Positions 1 to 9,885 of a stretch of 64,000 nt of DNA are shown here, piece after piece. The DNA is taken from assembly GCF_014066305.1 (NCBI RefSeq), contig NW_023501049.1, positions 395,001 through 459,000 of the forward strand, read 5' to 3'. The translations under genes and the position numbers were made by a program. The first letter of the stretch is position 1, and each line of letters opens with the position of its first letter. The notes below the pieces were generated by a model. That model searched no databases and was not told the DNA's origin. It was given only the letters and a program-made list of their open reading frames with translations. This DNA comes from Letharia columbiana (Eukaryota > Ascomycota > Lecanoromycetes > Lecanorales > Parmeliaceae).

Positions 1-3000
1 AAGCTTAGTCTTAGATAGCGTAACGTTATAATCGCTTAGAAAATTTAAGAATAATTAAGAGAAATAAGAATAATAAATACGAATATCTATAATCTCGATA
101 TACGTTAAATTAAAAAAATAGCGAGGGAAATAGAGTATATATTAATATTCTCGAGATGAAGTTAATGAAGCGGCGAGGTATATTAAGCTTATACTTATCC
201 TATTACGATCTCGCTAAACTCTTTTATATAGTTTATCGTCTTATAGTTAAGTAAATTTAATTAATTCTTTAATCTATAATTTACTAGCGTTAATTTTAAA
301 TTATTATTACTTCGTCGTTAAATTTAATAGTACTTATAATTAACTTAGCTCGAGTATATTTAATATAATATTAAAGCCTTTTTAATTAATAATATAGAAG
401 AGTATATTATACTTTTTATTTTAATCTTAATTATTTACTAATTAGTAATCTAGTTAATATACGCTATAGTAATATATACTTTAATCGCTTAGCGCTTTTA
501 ATTATAATAAGATAGCGTTATAAGATTTTAAATTCTATTAAACTACGAACTTTTATAAAATTAAATTAATATATACTTTAATATCGAGTAAAGTAACGAG
601 TTACCTCTATTTACTCTAAAGCTTTATTTATCTCTTTATAAAAATAGAAGAAATTACCTCTATTAATTATTATTCTTATCTCGCTTCTAAGACGATTACG
701 AGATTAAATCTTTTTTTATTAATATTATATCGATATAGACTATAGACGATTTATCGAGATTTAAATACTTAGATATTTAATAATTCTATTTTTTATAATA
801 GAAATAACTATTCTTCTTATAATTAGAATTAAAGAATTCGACTTTATACTTTATATTATCGTCTTAGATATACGCTATATAAACGCCGCCGTTTAAAATT
901 AATTTAAACTTCGAAATTTAATTCTTTAAAAACCTATTTATAGCGAATTTCTCTAAAAATTTTAAATAAGAATCGCTATCGAAGTATATATATTTTAAAA
1001 TCTTTTTCTATATAATAGTCTAGATAAGAATTTCTTTTTATTATTTCGATATACTATTAATATTTAAAATCTTATTCTTAAGCTTTAGTCTAAGCTTAGC
1101 TAAGAAGAAATTAACTTAATACTTTTTAGAAAATAGAGATAAATAGGTCTCTAGCTTCTTTAGATAAGCTTTAAAAATAGATATCTTCTAATTAAAGCGT
1201 TATTTAACCTTCTCTCATTTTTCGTAAGCGAGAAAATAGCGATTTATTAAATCTGCTACTAAATCAAATAGAAACTATTTAAAGAATTTAAAAATTATAT
1301 CTCTTAGATTATAGGCTTAATAGTATTTATATTATTAGATATTAAGATTATCTTCTAAGAATTATATATAATAAATAATTCTTAATTAATTAATAATAAA
1401 ATATTTAGAACTTATAAAAAACTTAATTTCGACTTCGCGAAACTAGCGTAGATACTCTCCCTTACTAATATTCTTATAAAGATATATTCTTTTAAAGCGA
1501 AGTATTTTCGCTTTAATTAATATATTCGCTAAAGGCGCGATAATAATCGATATAAATAGACTTTCGCTAGTTATAGATAGTAAACTAACGTTATAAAGCT
1601 CGCGATTACGAATCTTTAACGTAATTAATTCTTATTCTTATTCTAGATAACGATTTTCGACTTTAATAATTATAAGATATTATTCTATAGTAAGATCTTT
1701 TATTAATAAAAAATTCTTAAACTTATTATCGACGCTATAGCGACTTCTAATATTATCTTTATTTTCTACTATATAATTTAGAGGTAAATTTAATATCGTA
1801 ATAATAATAGATTTTTTTCTTTAAAAGATAGAGAGATTAGAATTATAAGAGCGTAGTTTATTAATAGTTAATTAATAGATATAAACTATAAAAGACGTAA
1901 TATCGTTATAGAGTTTAATAATATATTTAATAGTAGAACTAATCTCTAAGAAATATTAAAACTTCGAGGTATATAAAGTAGATCTATATTCGCTAAGCCT
2001 CTAAGTATATAAGATATATTATTAAAATTAAATTCTAAAAGAAACTCTAACGTAGAATATACGATATCGACGCCTTAACGTAAGTAGCGTTAAGATTCAT
2101 AACGCATTAGATCTAACAGTTAATAGATTCTTAAATTAAGAGAGAATTTTTCGAGATATAATTTTTCGAAATCTTTTAAAATCTATTTATTAGATAATTA
2201 CGTATAATATTCTTTAAGATAATTTACTTTCTTATCTTATTAAGTAAAGTCGTAGAGCTATAAGACTATTCCCGCTTTAAATTATTTTATTAAATTATTG
2301 CTAAATCTATCTAGTATAAGAGATAACGTAGTAGTAGTCGAGATCTAATATTATTCGATAATCTTTCGAAGCTAATATAATAAATCTATCGAGAATACTT
2401 CGAATATTCATAACGCGTCTTTTTTCTTTTTTTCTTTATTATTTAATTAATTATAGTTTAATATATCTAAAATTACTACTCTATCTATATCTAATTAGAA
2501 TAAATTAGATAAAGTCTTAAAGCGTTAGAAACGAGCTATTTAGATCGAGGCTAGAAAGAAATACTTAGATTAACGTAATAATTTACTCGAGCGTATTTTA
2601 TTACTTCTAGAGTATTAATTATTAATAATTAACTATTATTCGACTATTAATTATCTTTCTAATAATATAAAAATATATTTATATCTAATATTTTATCTTA
2701 TATAAATTAATACTATTTAAAAAGAACTCTATAAAAATATTAATTTATATATCTCTATATAAAAGAATTTAGATTCTAATTAAAAGCTTATAAACGTTTT
2801 AAAGCTTAAAATCTTTATCGCTATTATTATATATATGAGAATTTTTCACTTTTTTATTATATATAACTATTAAAAAATTAATAAAATTACTTCGATAGCT
2901 TTTATTCTTATTAGAAAGATATCTCGAAATCGCTATTATCTACTTAAAAAATACATTCATCTGCAAATCTGAAAAGTTCCTTTCCGCACGATTTCCGCCG

Positions 3001-4480
3001 GGTCCGCATTATAAGCACGATTTAGTACGATTTAGTCTATTTAGCAGACTTTATCTATATCTAACCCTTTTTATCGATTTAGTAATTATTCTAACTTTTT
3101 TCGCCAGTTCTATTAGTTTAGCAACTTTAAAAATTTTTAATAACTTTAAAATTTTTGCGTAATATACTCTAATATACTCTAAGTACTATTCTATATATAT
3201 ATGATATTAATATATATTATTATTAATATACGTATTATTATACGCTATATTAGAGTATTATCTACGCGATTAATTTTATTAAATTATTTAATTTCGTAAT
3301 TAAATTTAAGTTAGCGTTAATACTTATTATCGTAGAATCTTATTATCGTAACGTCGATTATTAGAACTTTTCTTTTTTTATACGTATTACTATTAAACTA
3401 ATAGAATTAGCGAAAAAGATTAAGATAGTTATTAAATCGGCGGAATTTAGATAAATTCTAATTAGATTTACTAAATCGACGGAATTTAGACGAATTCTAA
3501 TTAGATTTACTAATTCGGCGGATTTTATAATTTCCGCGATATACGCGCGATTAGCAATTTCAAATTTTGTAGAAACTTTTCAGATTTGCAGATGTTCATT
3601 ACTTCGACCTCTACGAAGAGAACTCTTTTATTATTAATTAGAGTAGATAAAAGTAGTTTATATAATATAAGAAGCTTATATTATTTATAGACGAGATTCG
3701 AAAGAATTAGAAGACTTTTCGAACTTTTTTTTCTTATATAGTAATTAATAAAAGTATAGTATAAGAGATAGAGCGTATATTTTATTTCATTTAGACTTTA
3801 GATAAGCTAATTTTAAAGAAATATAAGCTATTTATAATAAAAAATAAGGGTATCTTTATAGCTATACTTAATATTTCTCTAAGTAAGATCTAGAGAGTAA
3901 GTTAAAAGTTAAGAATCTTAAAGAAATATTAATAATAATATTTAAACTAATTATCGAAATACTCCTCTTAAATATTATTCTCTTTATAAATAATTACTTT
4001 ACGAAATTAAAGTTAACTATAGTTTTAAAAGCTAGAGAAATTACGATATATAAAACTATAAAGTATAATCGAATAAATCTTCTAGAGTTATTTATAGAGA
4101 TAAAGAAGATCTTTATAAAGAATATTTTCTACGAAGTATTTATTATAGTAATTTAGAATAACGTCTTATATATAATCTAGTAAGATAATAAGTTTATATT
4201 AAAGCTTATTATTATATATAATATTCGAGAGATTAATAATATTATCTCTAAAAAGAGAAAATATTCTAGTAAGATAAGTATTAATATTTATATTATTCTA
4301 TTAGTTTTTAAAGAAGATAAAAAGAATATTAAGAAGAAGATATTTAATATTTCTAAGATTTTCTACTATTATAATAAGTATATAGAGGAGATTAATCGAT
4401 TTAATACTTTAGTAACTATATATATATCTTAGCGAACTAATAATCGAAATTAAATATCTCTATTATTCGAATACTTCTAT
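1..4480. other. RIP-degraded AT-rich block, left part
   Basis: Long runs contain almost no CA or TG dinucleotides, are rich in TA, and still contain CG, which is the pattern left by fungal repeat-induced point mutation (CpA to TpA on either strand). No open reading frame of 60 codons or more survives here. I read both strands for transposon motifs and could not identify the original element. Apart from the short inverted-repeat element listed separately, I can name nothing in this stretch. HindIII-type AAGCTT at base 1 may just be the window edge. Confidence 0.85.
2958..3594 (+). mobile_element. Short TIR element (family 1), copy A, 637 bp
   Basis: The stretch begins CATCTGCAAATCTGAAAAGT and ends with the matching inverted sequence (ACTTTTCAGATTTGCAGATG), giving terminal inverted repeats of about 21 bases. 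There is no coding capacity, so it is MITE-like (a non-autonomous DNA transposon). Two related copies lie at 8131-8612 and 19381-19970 in the opposite orientation. Unlike its surroundings the termini keep CA and TG dinucleotides, so it is less RIP-mutated than its host. A clean TA target duplication is not visible at this copy (flanks read ...ACATT and TTCATT...), although copy C supports TA insertion. Confidence 0.8.
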
Positions 4481-4620
4481 ACCTTAGCTAATGCTAAATA
4501 AAATACCGTTAGCATAGTTTTAAGGTGGTTACGCTATATTTATATAGGCGTTACATTAAAATAAAGCGCGACGTCGCCGAGACATCGTTGTCGTCGTCAG
4601 CGACCTCGCTGTCACTTGCA

Positions 4621-4672
4621 ATGGGGCGGGGAATGAGGCGGGGAATAGGGCGGGGAATAGGGCGGGGAAGGC
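4621..4672. repeat. GC-rich minisatellite
   Basis: A unit of about 13-14 bases, close to GGGCGGGGAATA, is repeated roughly four times with small changes. It is dense in G runs on the plus strand and could form G-quadruplexes. It lies at the start of the GC-richer island inside the AT-rich block. A small open frame running through it (4525-4791) looks like a by-product of the repeat rather than a gene. Confidence 0.7.
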
Positions 4673-4704
4673 TTTCAGCACTCCGCCTGCATTGCTACCT
4701 GTTA

Positions 4705-4917
4705 GGGCGGAATTTGTATGAGGGATGTAGCGGAGTTAGCGGCCTACTATGGAGGTTTCGAAAGACCTCGCTGTCGCCTCCTATAAGGTAGAGAAGACTT
4801 CTAGATAGCCATCAAGGCCCGTAGACGTTGCTGCCGCTCAGGGCGGAATTTATATAAGGGATATAGCGGAGTTAGCAGTCTACTATGGGGGGTTCAGAGA
4901 CACCTCGCTATCGCTAT
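4705..4917. repeat. Diverged tandem duplication, spacing 136 bases
   Basis: The sequence beginning GGGCGGAATTTGTATGAGGG at 4705 recurs at 4841 as GGGCGGAATTTATATAAGGG, and both continue through GGAGTTAGC...CTACTATGG to a CCTCGCTRTCGC end (about 4780 and 4917). Most differences are G-to-A or C-to-T, as expected for RIP acting unequally on two copies: the second copy has lost TG (TGT to TAT, TGA to TAA) where the first keeps it. Origin unknown; probably part of a transposon. Confidence 0.65.
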
Positions 4918-5099
4918 AGAGGGAGGGGTTTCATTAAGAGTTCCATTGGGGGTTCCATTAGGGGCTATCTACTCCGCATCTTCTATACGATACCACCTCG
5001 AAGGCACCTCTAATCTGACTATATTATACCCATCATTAGCGAGCTCCTTTAGAGTCTCTTAGACACCCTACTATCGAATAGGGCCCATCATTTGACGTA

Positions 5100-5340
5100 A
5101 CATAGCCACTTACTAAGCGGAAACTCGCTCCCTCACGTTATCCTCCCAGTCCATAATACCCGCTTTCAATTCGTAGAACTTCGTCTTAATCTTATCGAGT
5201 ACCTCGCGAATATTCAGTATATACTTACTAGGATCGTTAGGTTTATTATAGATATTTAGTAAATAGATATACTTAACGAGAAAGTAGCTTAACGCGTCTC
5301 TGGAATATAAAAGAATAACTTTAGCATTATTAACACCAGC
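5100..5340 (-). pseudogene. Unidentified transposon-type coding relic
   Basis: On the minus strand, from about 5340 down to 5110, one frame stays open for roughly 75 codons and has protein-like composition (charged and aromatic residues in alternation, a K-I-K-T-K-F-Y-E-L-K stretch), but it has no start and runs into stops at both ends. It is surrounded by transposon debris. I do not recognise the family. It could be an internal piece of a transposase or of a retroelement gag; there is no motif that settles this. Confidence 0.35.
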
Positions 5341-5529
5341 TCCGAGGGTATTACTAAGGCGGGCTTACTACGCTTACTATCCTTTCGGAGATATTCTTTT
5401 CACTCATCTAAGGAGGTAGACGTCTTATATTTATAAGAGAAGGGGGAGGTAGAGGGCTTCGAGGGGGGCGATGATGACCTAAACGCGTCAGAATAGGTAG
5501 GCTTACTTCACTCGCCTAGATATCCTCAA

Positions 5530-5550
5530 AGCCCCCATACTGTGGGGGCT
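5530..5550. repeat. Perfect 8-bp stem hairpin
   Basis: AGCCCCCA at 5530-5537 pairs exactly with TGGGGGCT at 5543-5550 across a 5-base loop. It lies between the unidentified minus-strand relic and the piggyBac relic, so it may be a transposon end or subterminal structure. No function can be assigned from sequence alone. Confidence 0.55.
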
Positions 5551-5624
5551 AACGCACGAGGCGGGGGTACGACATTAAGACTATTAAAAATAATATACGC
5601 GAAGATTTAACGATAGCGAGGTGT

Positions 5625-5639
5625 GGGAGGGTGGGAGGG
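5625..5639 (+). other. G-quadruplex motif with 1-base loops
   Basis: GGGAGGGTGGGAGGG: four runs of three G separated by single bases, the arrangement that forms the most stable parallel quadruplexes. It lies about 70 bases upstream of the piggyBac-like transposase relic on the same strand. It is striking because nearby DNA has been pushed towards AT by RIP. Confidence 0.75.
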
Positions 5640-5699
5640 TGCGACAGCGAGGTATGGGGAAGACGGTAAGATCAACCAGGACGTATCCCCTATTTACTA

Positions 5700-6191
5700 C
5701 TGCAATCTCTTACTAATTAGGGGAATGTGGCTGGGTCGACCTAATGGCTCTCCGGTACTGTATACTAGCGTTGGCTGAGGTTTAGAAGCACCCCTCTATT
5801 CAACTGGCACTTAGATACAAGTCTCGTTAATGCTTACCGTCTTTGTGAACCAATAGGACGGGAGCGTCAAGAGCATTAGAAGTTTCTGGAGCAAGTGGTT
5901 GTGGCATTGTTGAAAGAAGAAGACTTCTCCGCTCGGAAACGTCTACCTCCACCCCCTGTTACCGTACTACCAAGGCATTTACGAGGTAATCATGACTGGC
6001 AGGACTTGAAGGGTAGTCGTACGTGCGTTCAATGTCGTATAGACATTAAGGGAAGAGGTTTTGGTAGAGAGATTAGTGGTAATAGTGGTATTTCCCCAAG
6101 GACTAAGGGGGGGTGCAGTGTATATAAAGTCTTCTTATGTCGCAAAGGGCACTATGTAAAGCGATTTCATGATAGGGTAGTTGCTATGTAG
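5700..6191 (+). pseudogene. piggyBac-type transposase, C-terminal relic
   Basis: The 98-codon frame 5895-6191 has the cysteine/histidine-rich tail typical of piggyBac (DDE_Tnp_1_7) transposases: G-N-H-D-W, then C-V-Q-C, then G-G-C-S-V and V-F-L-C-R-K-G with K-R-F-H. Two expected cysteines are replaced (Tyr after GGCSV, and Tyr before VKRFH), as C-to-T/G-to-A mutation would give. Just upstream, in broken frames, are pieces resembling the family's G-V-D-L and D-x-x-x-V-N-A-Y-R-L segments (about 5730-5880), with in-frame stops. The catalytic DDE region is not recognisable further upstream. The family tail function is DNA end recognition; this copy is dead. Confidence rests on the tail motif only. 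Confidence 0.6.
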
Positions 6192-6482
6192 TCTCTAGAC
6201 TAGATACAAGCCATTCATAGTAGATTATATGGTGGGAGTGGGTTGGTGGTGGAGATGGTAGTAGGAAAAAATGGATTTGTTACATGTGGGAGGTTATCGG
6301 ATACATCGTAAACTTCGTAATGCGACCTATGAGGTAAATCTGGCAGGATAGCATTAGTCCGTTTCGAAGCAATCTGGGGTGACAGGCGCGAAAACGGTTT
6401 AAAGGAGTTGGCAAGCTCTAGTCTCCGCGCAGTACCTCTATGGCAAGTTCGACTTTGTCCCATATGTCGAACGCTGCTCTCC

Positions 6483-7408
6483 CTATCTCGAGACATATTT
6501 GCGGTTTCTACGTTCCCTTTCTTTGCCGTCAGGACATCCTCGCAATTTCATACAGTATTCCCTATTCCTCACCGCACGTTGCCATGTCTTTACCCCAGAC
6601 TCTAGGATCATCTCCTGCAACATATTCATGTCATTGTTAATCATGATTCTAATCCACCATGACCTCTTCGTCTCGAAGACCCAATGAGGCTTTGTGATAG
6701 CGATGCTGAAATCTAGAAGCAGTCCACCCCCGTAATTTCGTTCTTGCACGTCTTGTGGATACACGCCAAATTTATGCATCTTGAGCAAATCCTTCCGCAT
6801 CCTGATCAGTTTCTTTTCGTTGAGTGGACGGTCATCTTCTATGAGATCCTTGACGATTGCGCGAAATGGCTGTCTCTTAGATACTGACAGTTCTGAGTCG
6901 TCCTCGGGACGGTCCCATGCATAGACTTCAAAGCGTCGATTTAGCTCTTCCTCTCTTGTAGCTGGAATAGCTATATGGCCGTGACAGCGCACAGCGACCT
7001 TTCCGTTGACATCGCATTCTATAAGTCTGCCATAAGCACGACATTCATTGTAGAAAGGATCGGTCTGCAAGCGAATGGTCTCGATCGGTATTTTCTCTAG
7101 TTCTTTTTTGCTCATGCTGAATGTAGCAGAGTCCACATCATAGAATTTGAACTGTTGGTGGCATCAGCCTGGCCCGGACAGGAGCAAGATATTGCATCTA
7201 CCACTTTCAAAGCATAACGCATACCGTCTATAATGACCTCAAAGACATGCGACTGCCCATCCTGCTCGTTGTCGCTAAGAAGGCGAACGAATTGAATATC
7301 GACTGCTCTCTTGGAGAAGGGGTGAAGCTTGGGTCCGTCGCCAGAACGCCTCAGGGCCAAAAAGCCCCAGTAGCAGACGCCCGGGAAAGAAACCCCGAGG
7401 CTGGCCAA
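6483..7408 (-). CDS. Fta2-like kinetochore (Sim4 complex) family protein
   Basis: Two exons, 7408-7202 and 7151-6483, joined by a 50-base GT...AG intron, give about 291 residues. Visible family features are the G-P-K-L-x-P-F start of the conserved region, the H-V-F-E-V-x-I-D-G-x-x-Y-A-L-K-V strand, F-K-F-Y-D right after the splice, D-P-F-Y-N-E-C-R-A-Y-G-R-L, K-V-A-V-R-C-H-G, P-F-R-A-I-V-K-D-L-I-E, and L-L-L-D-F-S-I-A. This order matches fungal proteins annotated as kinetochore Sim4 complex subunit Fta2; these have a degenerate kinase-like fold and many are lineage-specific duplicates whose kinetochore role is not shown. The frame is intact although the gene is an island between RIP-mutated blocks. 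The first ~20 residues are encoded by the GC-rich transposable element at 7340-7867, so the native N-terminus and promoter have been lost or replaced. It may be a dispensable paralogue. Confidence 0.7.
6640..6682 (-). other. C-terminal W-rich segment of Fta2-like protein
   Basis: This part encodes H-W-V-F-E-T-K-R-S-W-W and the hydrophobic run that follows, which in related proteins ends the conserved domain (around residues 215-230). The last ~55 residues beyond it are basic and not clearly conserved. Listed to mark where family similarity appears to stop. Confidence 0.4.
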
Positions 7409-7867
7409 AACAGGCCTGAGTTTGATTTGTGTGCGCTAAGGCGGGGTCACAGGCCCGGAATACAGCCCCATTCCCACATTGCACCGACGTGAAGGCGGGC
7501 CAAAGGCCTTTCACTTGGTAGCCCTGTGGGCAAAGGCCCCAGAGGTAATTTCAAGCCCCGCAAATGAGCGGGCATTTAGAAGTCTTCGGGGGAGTAAACC
7601 CCGTAGCACAGGGCATGTTGTCCTTTAAATCGTGGATCTTTCGGGGAAGAGTCCCCGGGACATTGCGATTTTTGCACTGTCTTCGGAGCTCGAGGACGAG
7701 CCCCCTAGAGGGGGAGGCATTGTTAGAAGTAGCCCCTACGGGGGCCCTGCGACAGCCCTATAGGGCCCTACAGAGGCCCTACGGCCAGGTATTTAGGTTC
7801 AAATAGGGGTGTCTAGCTGTCAAGCGCAGACACCCCCGGAACCAGCTTTTTAGCTGAGTTGCTAACA
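7340..7867 (+). mobile_element. GC-rich TIR element (family 2), copy 1, left end lost
   Basis: The right end (GCAGACACCC, GCTGAGTTGCTAACA at 7867) matches the right end of the complete copy at 49330-49869. The ~380-base core (about 7345-7725) matches the reverse complement of that copy's core (about 49385-49758), so the core is flipped relative to the end. The left terminal repeat is absent; homology stops near 7340, at the join with the Fta2-like gene. The sequence is rich in near-palindromes such as CCCCTACGGGGGCCCTGCGA and CCCCCTAGAGGGGG. It has no transposase and is MITE-like. It escaped RIP, perhaps because it is short. Confidence 0.75.
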
Positions 7868-8130
7868 TTATTCGATAGACGCATCAGCGTATCTATAGTA
7901 GAATGAGCCAAGGGAGTTAGCCCTTTCTTAAATTCTATAGAGACTTTATAATATACGCCGAATACGAAAGCATTAAAGACACTAATAATATCGTACGTGA
8001 TTTACGAGAGAAATTAGAGCTTCGTCTATATAACGTACTTATTATATATAAAAGAAATTAAATTAAATCTTAGCTAAAGAAGTATATTATAAGAAAATAA
8101 CTTAATTATTAATAATTTATAAAGGGACTA
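7868..8130. other. Transition from GC-rich island to AT-rich block
   Basis: Composition falls quickly after about 7920. The rest of the stretch shows the CA/TG-poor RIP pattern. No gene or recognisable element. Confidence 0.6.
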
Positions 8131-8612
8131 TATCTATAAATCTGAAAAGTTTCTATAAAATTTGAAATTGCTAATCGCGCGTGTGTCGCGGAAATTATAA
8201 AATCTATCGAATTAGTAAATCTAATTAGAATCTATCTAAATTCCGCCGATTTAATAACTATCTTAATCTTTTCTATTAGTTCTATTAATTTAATAGTAAT
8301 ATATATAAAAAAAAAAGTTCTAATAATTAACGTTACGATAATAAGATTTTATAATAATAAGTATTAACGTTAACTTAAATTTAACTACGAAATTAAACGA
8401 TTTAATAAAATTAGTCGCGTAAGTAATACTCTAATATAGCGTATAATAATACGTATATTAATAATAATATATATTAATATTATATATATATAGAATAGTA
8501 CTTAGAGTATATTAGAGTATATTACGTAAAATTTTTAAAGTTATTAAAAATTTTCAAGTTATTAAATTAATAGAATTAATAAAAAGAGTTAGATATAGAT
8601 AAAGTCTATTAA
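8131..8612 (-). mobile_element. Short TIR element (family 1), copy B, truncated and RIP-mutated
   Basis: It begins TATCTATAAATCTGAAAAGT, the C-to-T/G-to-A version of the family terminus, directly after a TA, and follows copy C through the internal landmarks GAAATTGCTAATCGCGCG and ATAGTACTTAGAGTATATTA. It stops near 8612, short of the other terminal repeat by about 60 bases. Nearly every CA and TG of copies A and C is TA here, so this copy took the full RIP load. Confidence 0.75.
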
Positions 8613-8614
8613 TC

Positions 8615-8790
8615 GAAAAGATATAATATAATATAGAATATTAATTTATTATATTATACTCTAATATAATATAGATTATTAAGATTTATATTATCTTATA
8701 TCTAATATAATATAAGATTTTAATAGAATATTCTATAATATAGTATATCTATAATATTATATTATAATATAGATATATATATAAGATATC
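8615..8790. repeat. AT-only low-complexity sequence with short palindromes
   Basis: Repeats of TATAATATAATATAG and its complement dominate, with hardly any C or G. It is probably the end product of RIP on a simple repeat or transposon end. No coding signal. Confidence 0.6.
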
Positions 8791-9196
8791 TCAATTAAAA
8801 TTTCTATATTTAGAAGTAGATATTTTAATTATTATTCTAATTAATAACTACGTTAAATTAATAAGATATAGAATTAAATATAATTATATTTTATTACTTT
8901 ATATATATAAAAGAAAGCGAGCTATATCTACTAATAATAAGAAAAGCTTATTTTTCTCTAATATTAATTATATAAAATCCGCTAATATTTCGTAATTAAA
9001 GTCGTCGATAATAATTTTATATATCTATTATATATTTTCGATATCGCTATCTAATATAAAATTATATATATTATAATTATAATCTTCTTATTAAATCGTT
9101 AATTTAGAAAAATTAATATATTTCTTAATATTCTCTTAAAAGTATTATAGCTTAATATAATAAGCTATATTTCTTTAAGCTATCTTCTCGCGATAT

Positions 9197-9885
9197 ATAA
9201 AAAAAAGATTAAATATAGAAAGTATATAAAAGTATATTTAATAATTCTAGAATAAATTAATAATACTTATAATAATAATTAAAATTAAAAATTAGATATA
9301 TTTAAATAAAAGATAGTTTTATATTACTTATATAATAGCGATAATAGTAACTAAGATTAAAATATTAATTTAGATAATATAGCTTTTATAATAAGCTTTT
9401 TATTATTATACGTTAGATTAATTATATATAAATAAAGATTTATAATTTTATCTTCTAAATATAATTATATTTAATATTTTAAGATTTTTATAATAGCTCG
9501 ATATTTATTAATTAATATATTAATATTATTATATCTAAGCTATAATAGCGCTTATTATTAAATTCTATATTATACTCTTAAGTAGCTTAAAAGATAAAAT
9601 CTACTTAATTATTAGCGCGTATAATAAGATTATTCTTAATATTTATATCTTATTTAACTTCGATATTATTTATTTTCTTTTAATTCGAGCTTTTATCTTT
9701 ATTTATATATATAATAATTCGCGTAATAAGCGAAACTCTAGACTTCTTTATAATTACGCTCGCGTATTTTTCTTATATAATACTATTAAAATATAAGTCT
9801 ATTAAAATAATAATTAGAATTAGAAATTACTTATTATTTATCTATTATATCTTATCTAATTTATTTAAAAGCTTACTTTTATTAT
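9197..9885 (+). repeat. ~690-base direct repeat, copy 1 (possible LTR)
   Basis: From the shared AAAAGTATATTTAATAATT onward, this stretch matches 11752-12445 in the same orientation through shared landmarks such as TTTATAATTTTATCTTCTA, ATTAGCGCGTATAATAA, ATTACGCTCGCGTAT and TTACTTATTA. Most differences are transitions. The two copies are about 2.55 kb apart, so they could be the LTRs of a short retroelement, or a RIP-targeted duplication. Ends are approximate. Confidence 0.65.

Noticed and set aside
4525..4791. 88-codon open frame through the GC-rich tandem repeat
   Set aside because: Its Arg/Gly composition comes from the short GGGCGGGGAATA repeat and it has no conserved feature.
8615..8790. 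Possible telomere- or centromere-type satellite
   Set aside because: Irregular AT repeats without a fixed period; better explained by RIP of a simple or transposon sequence.
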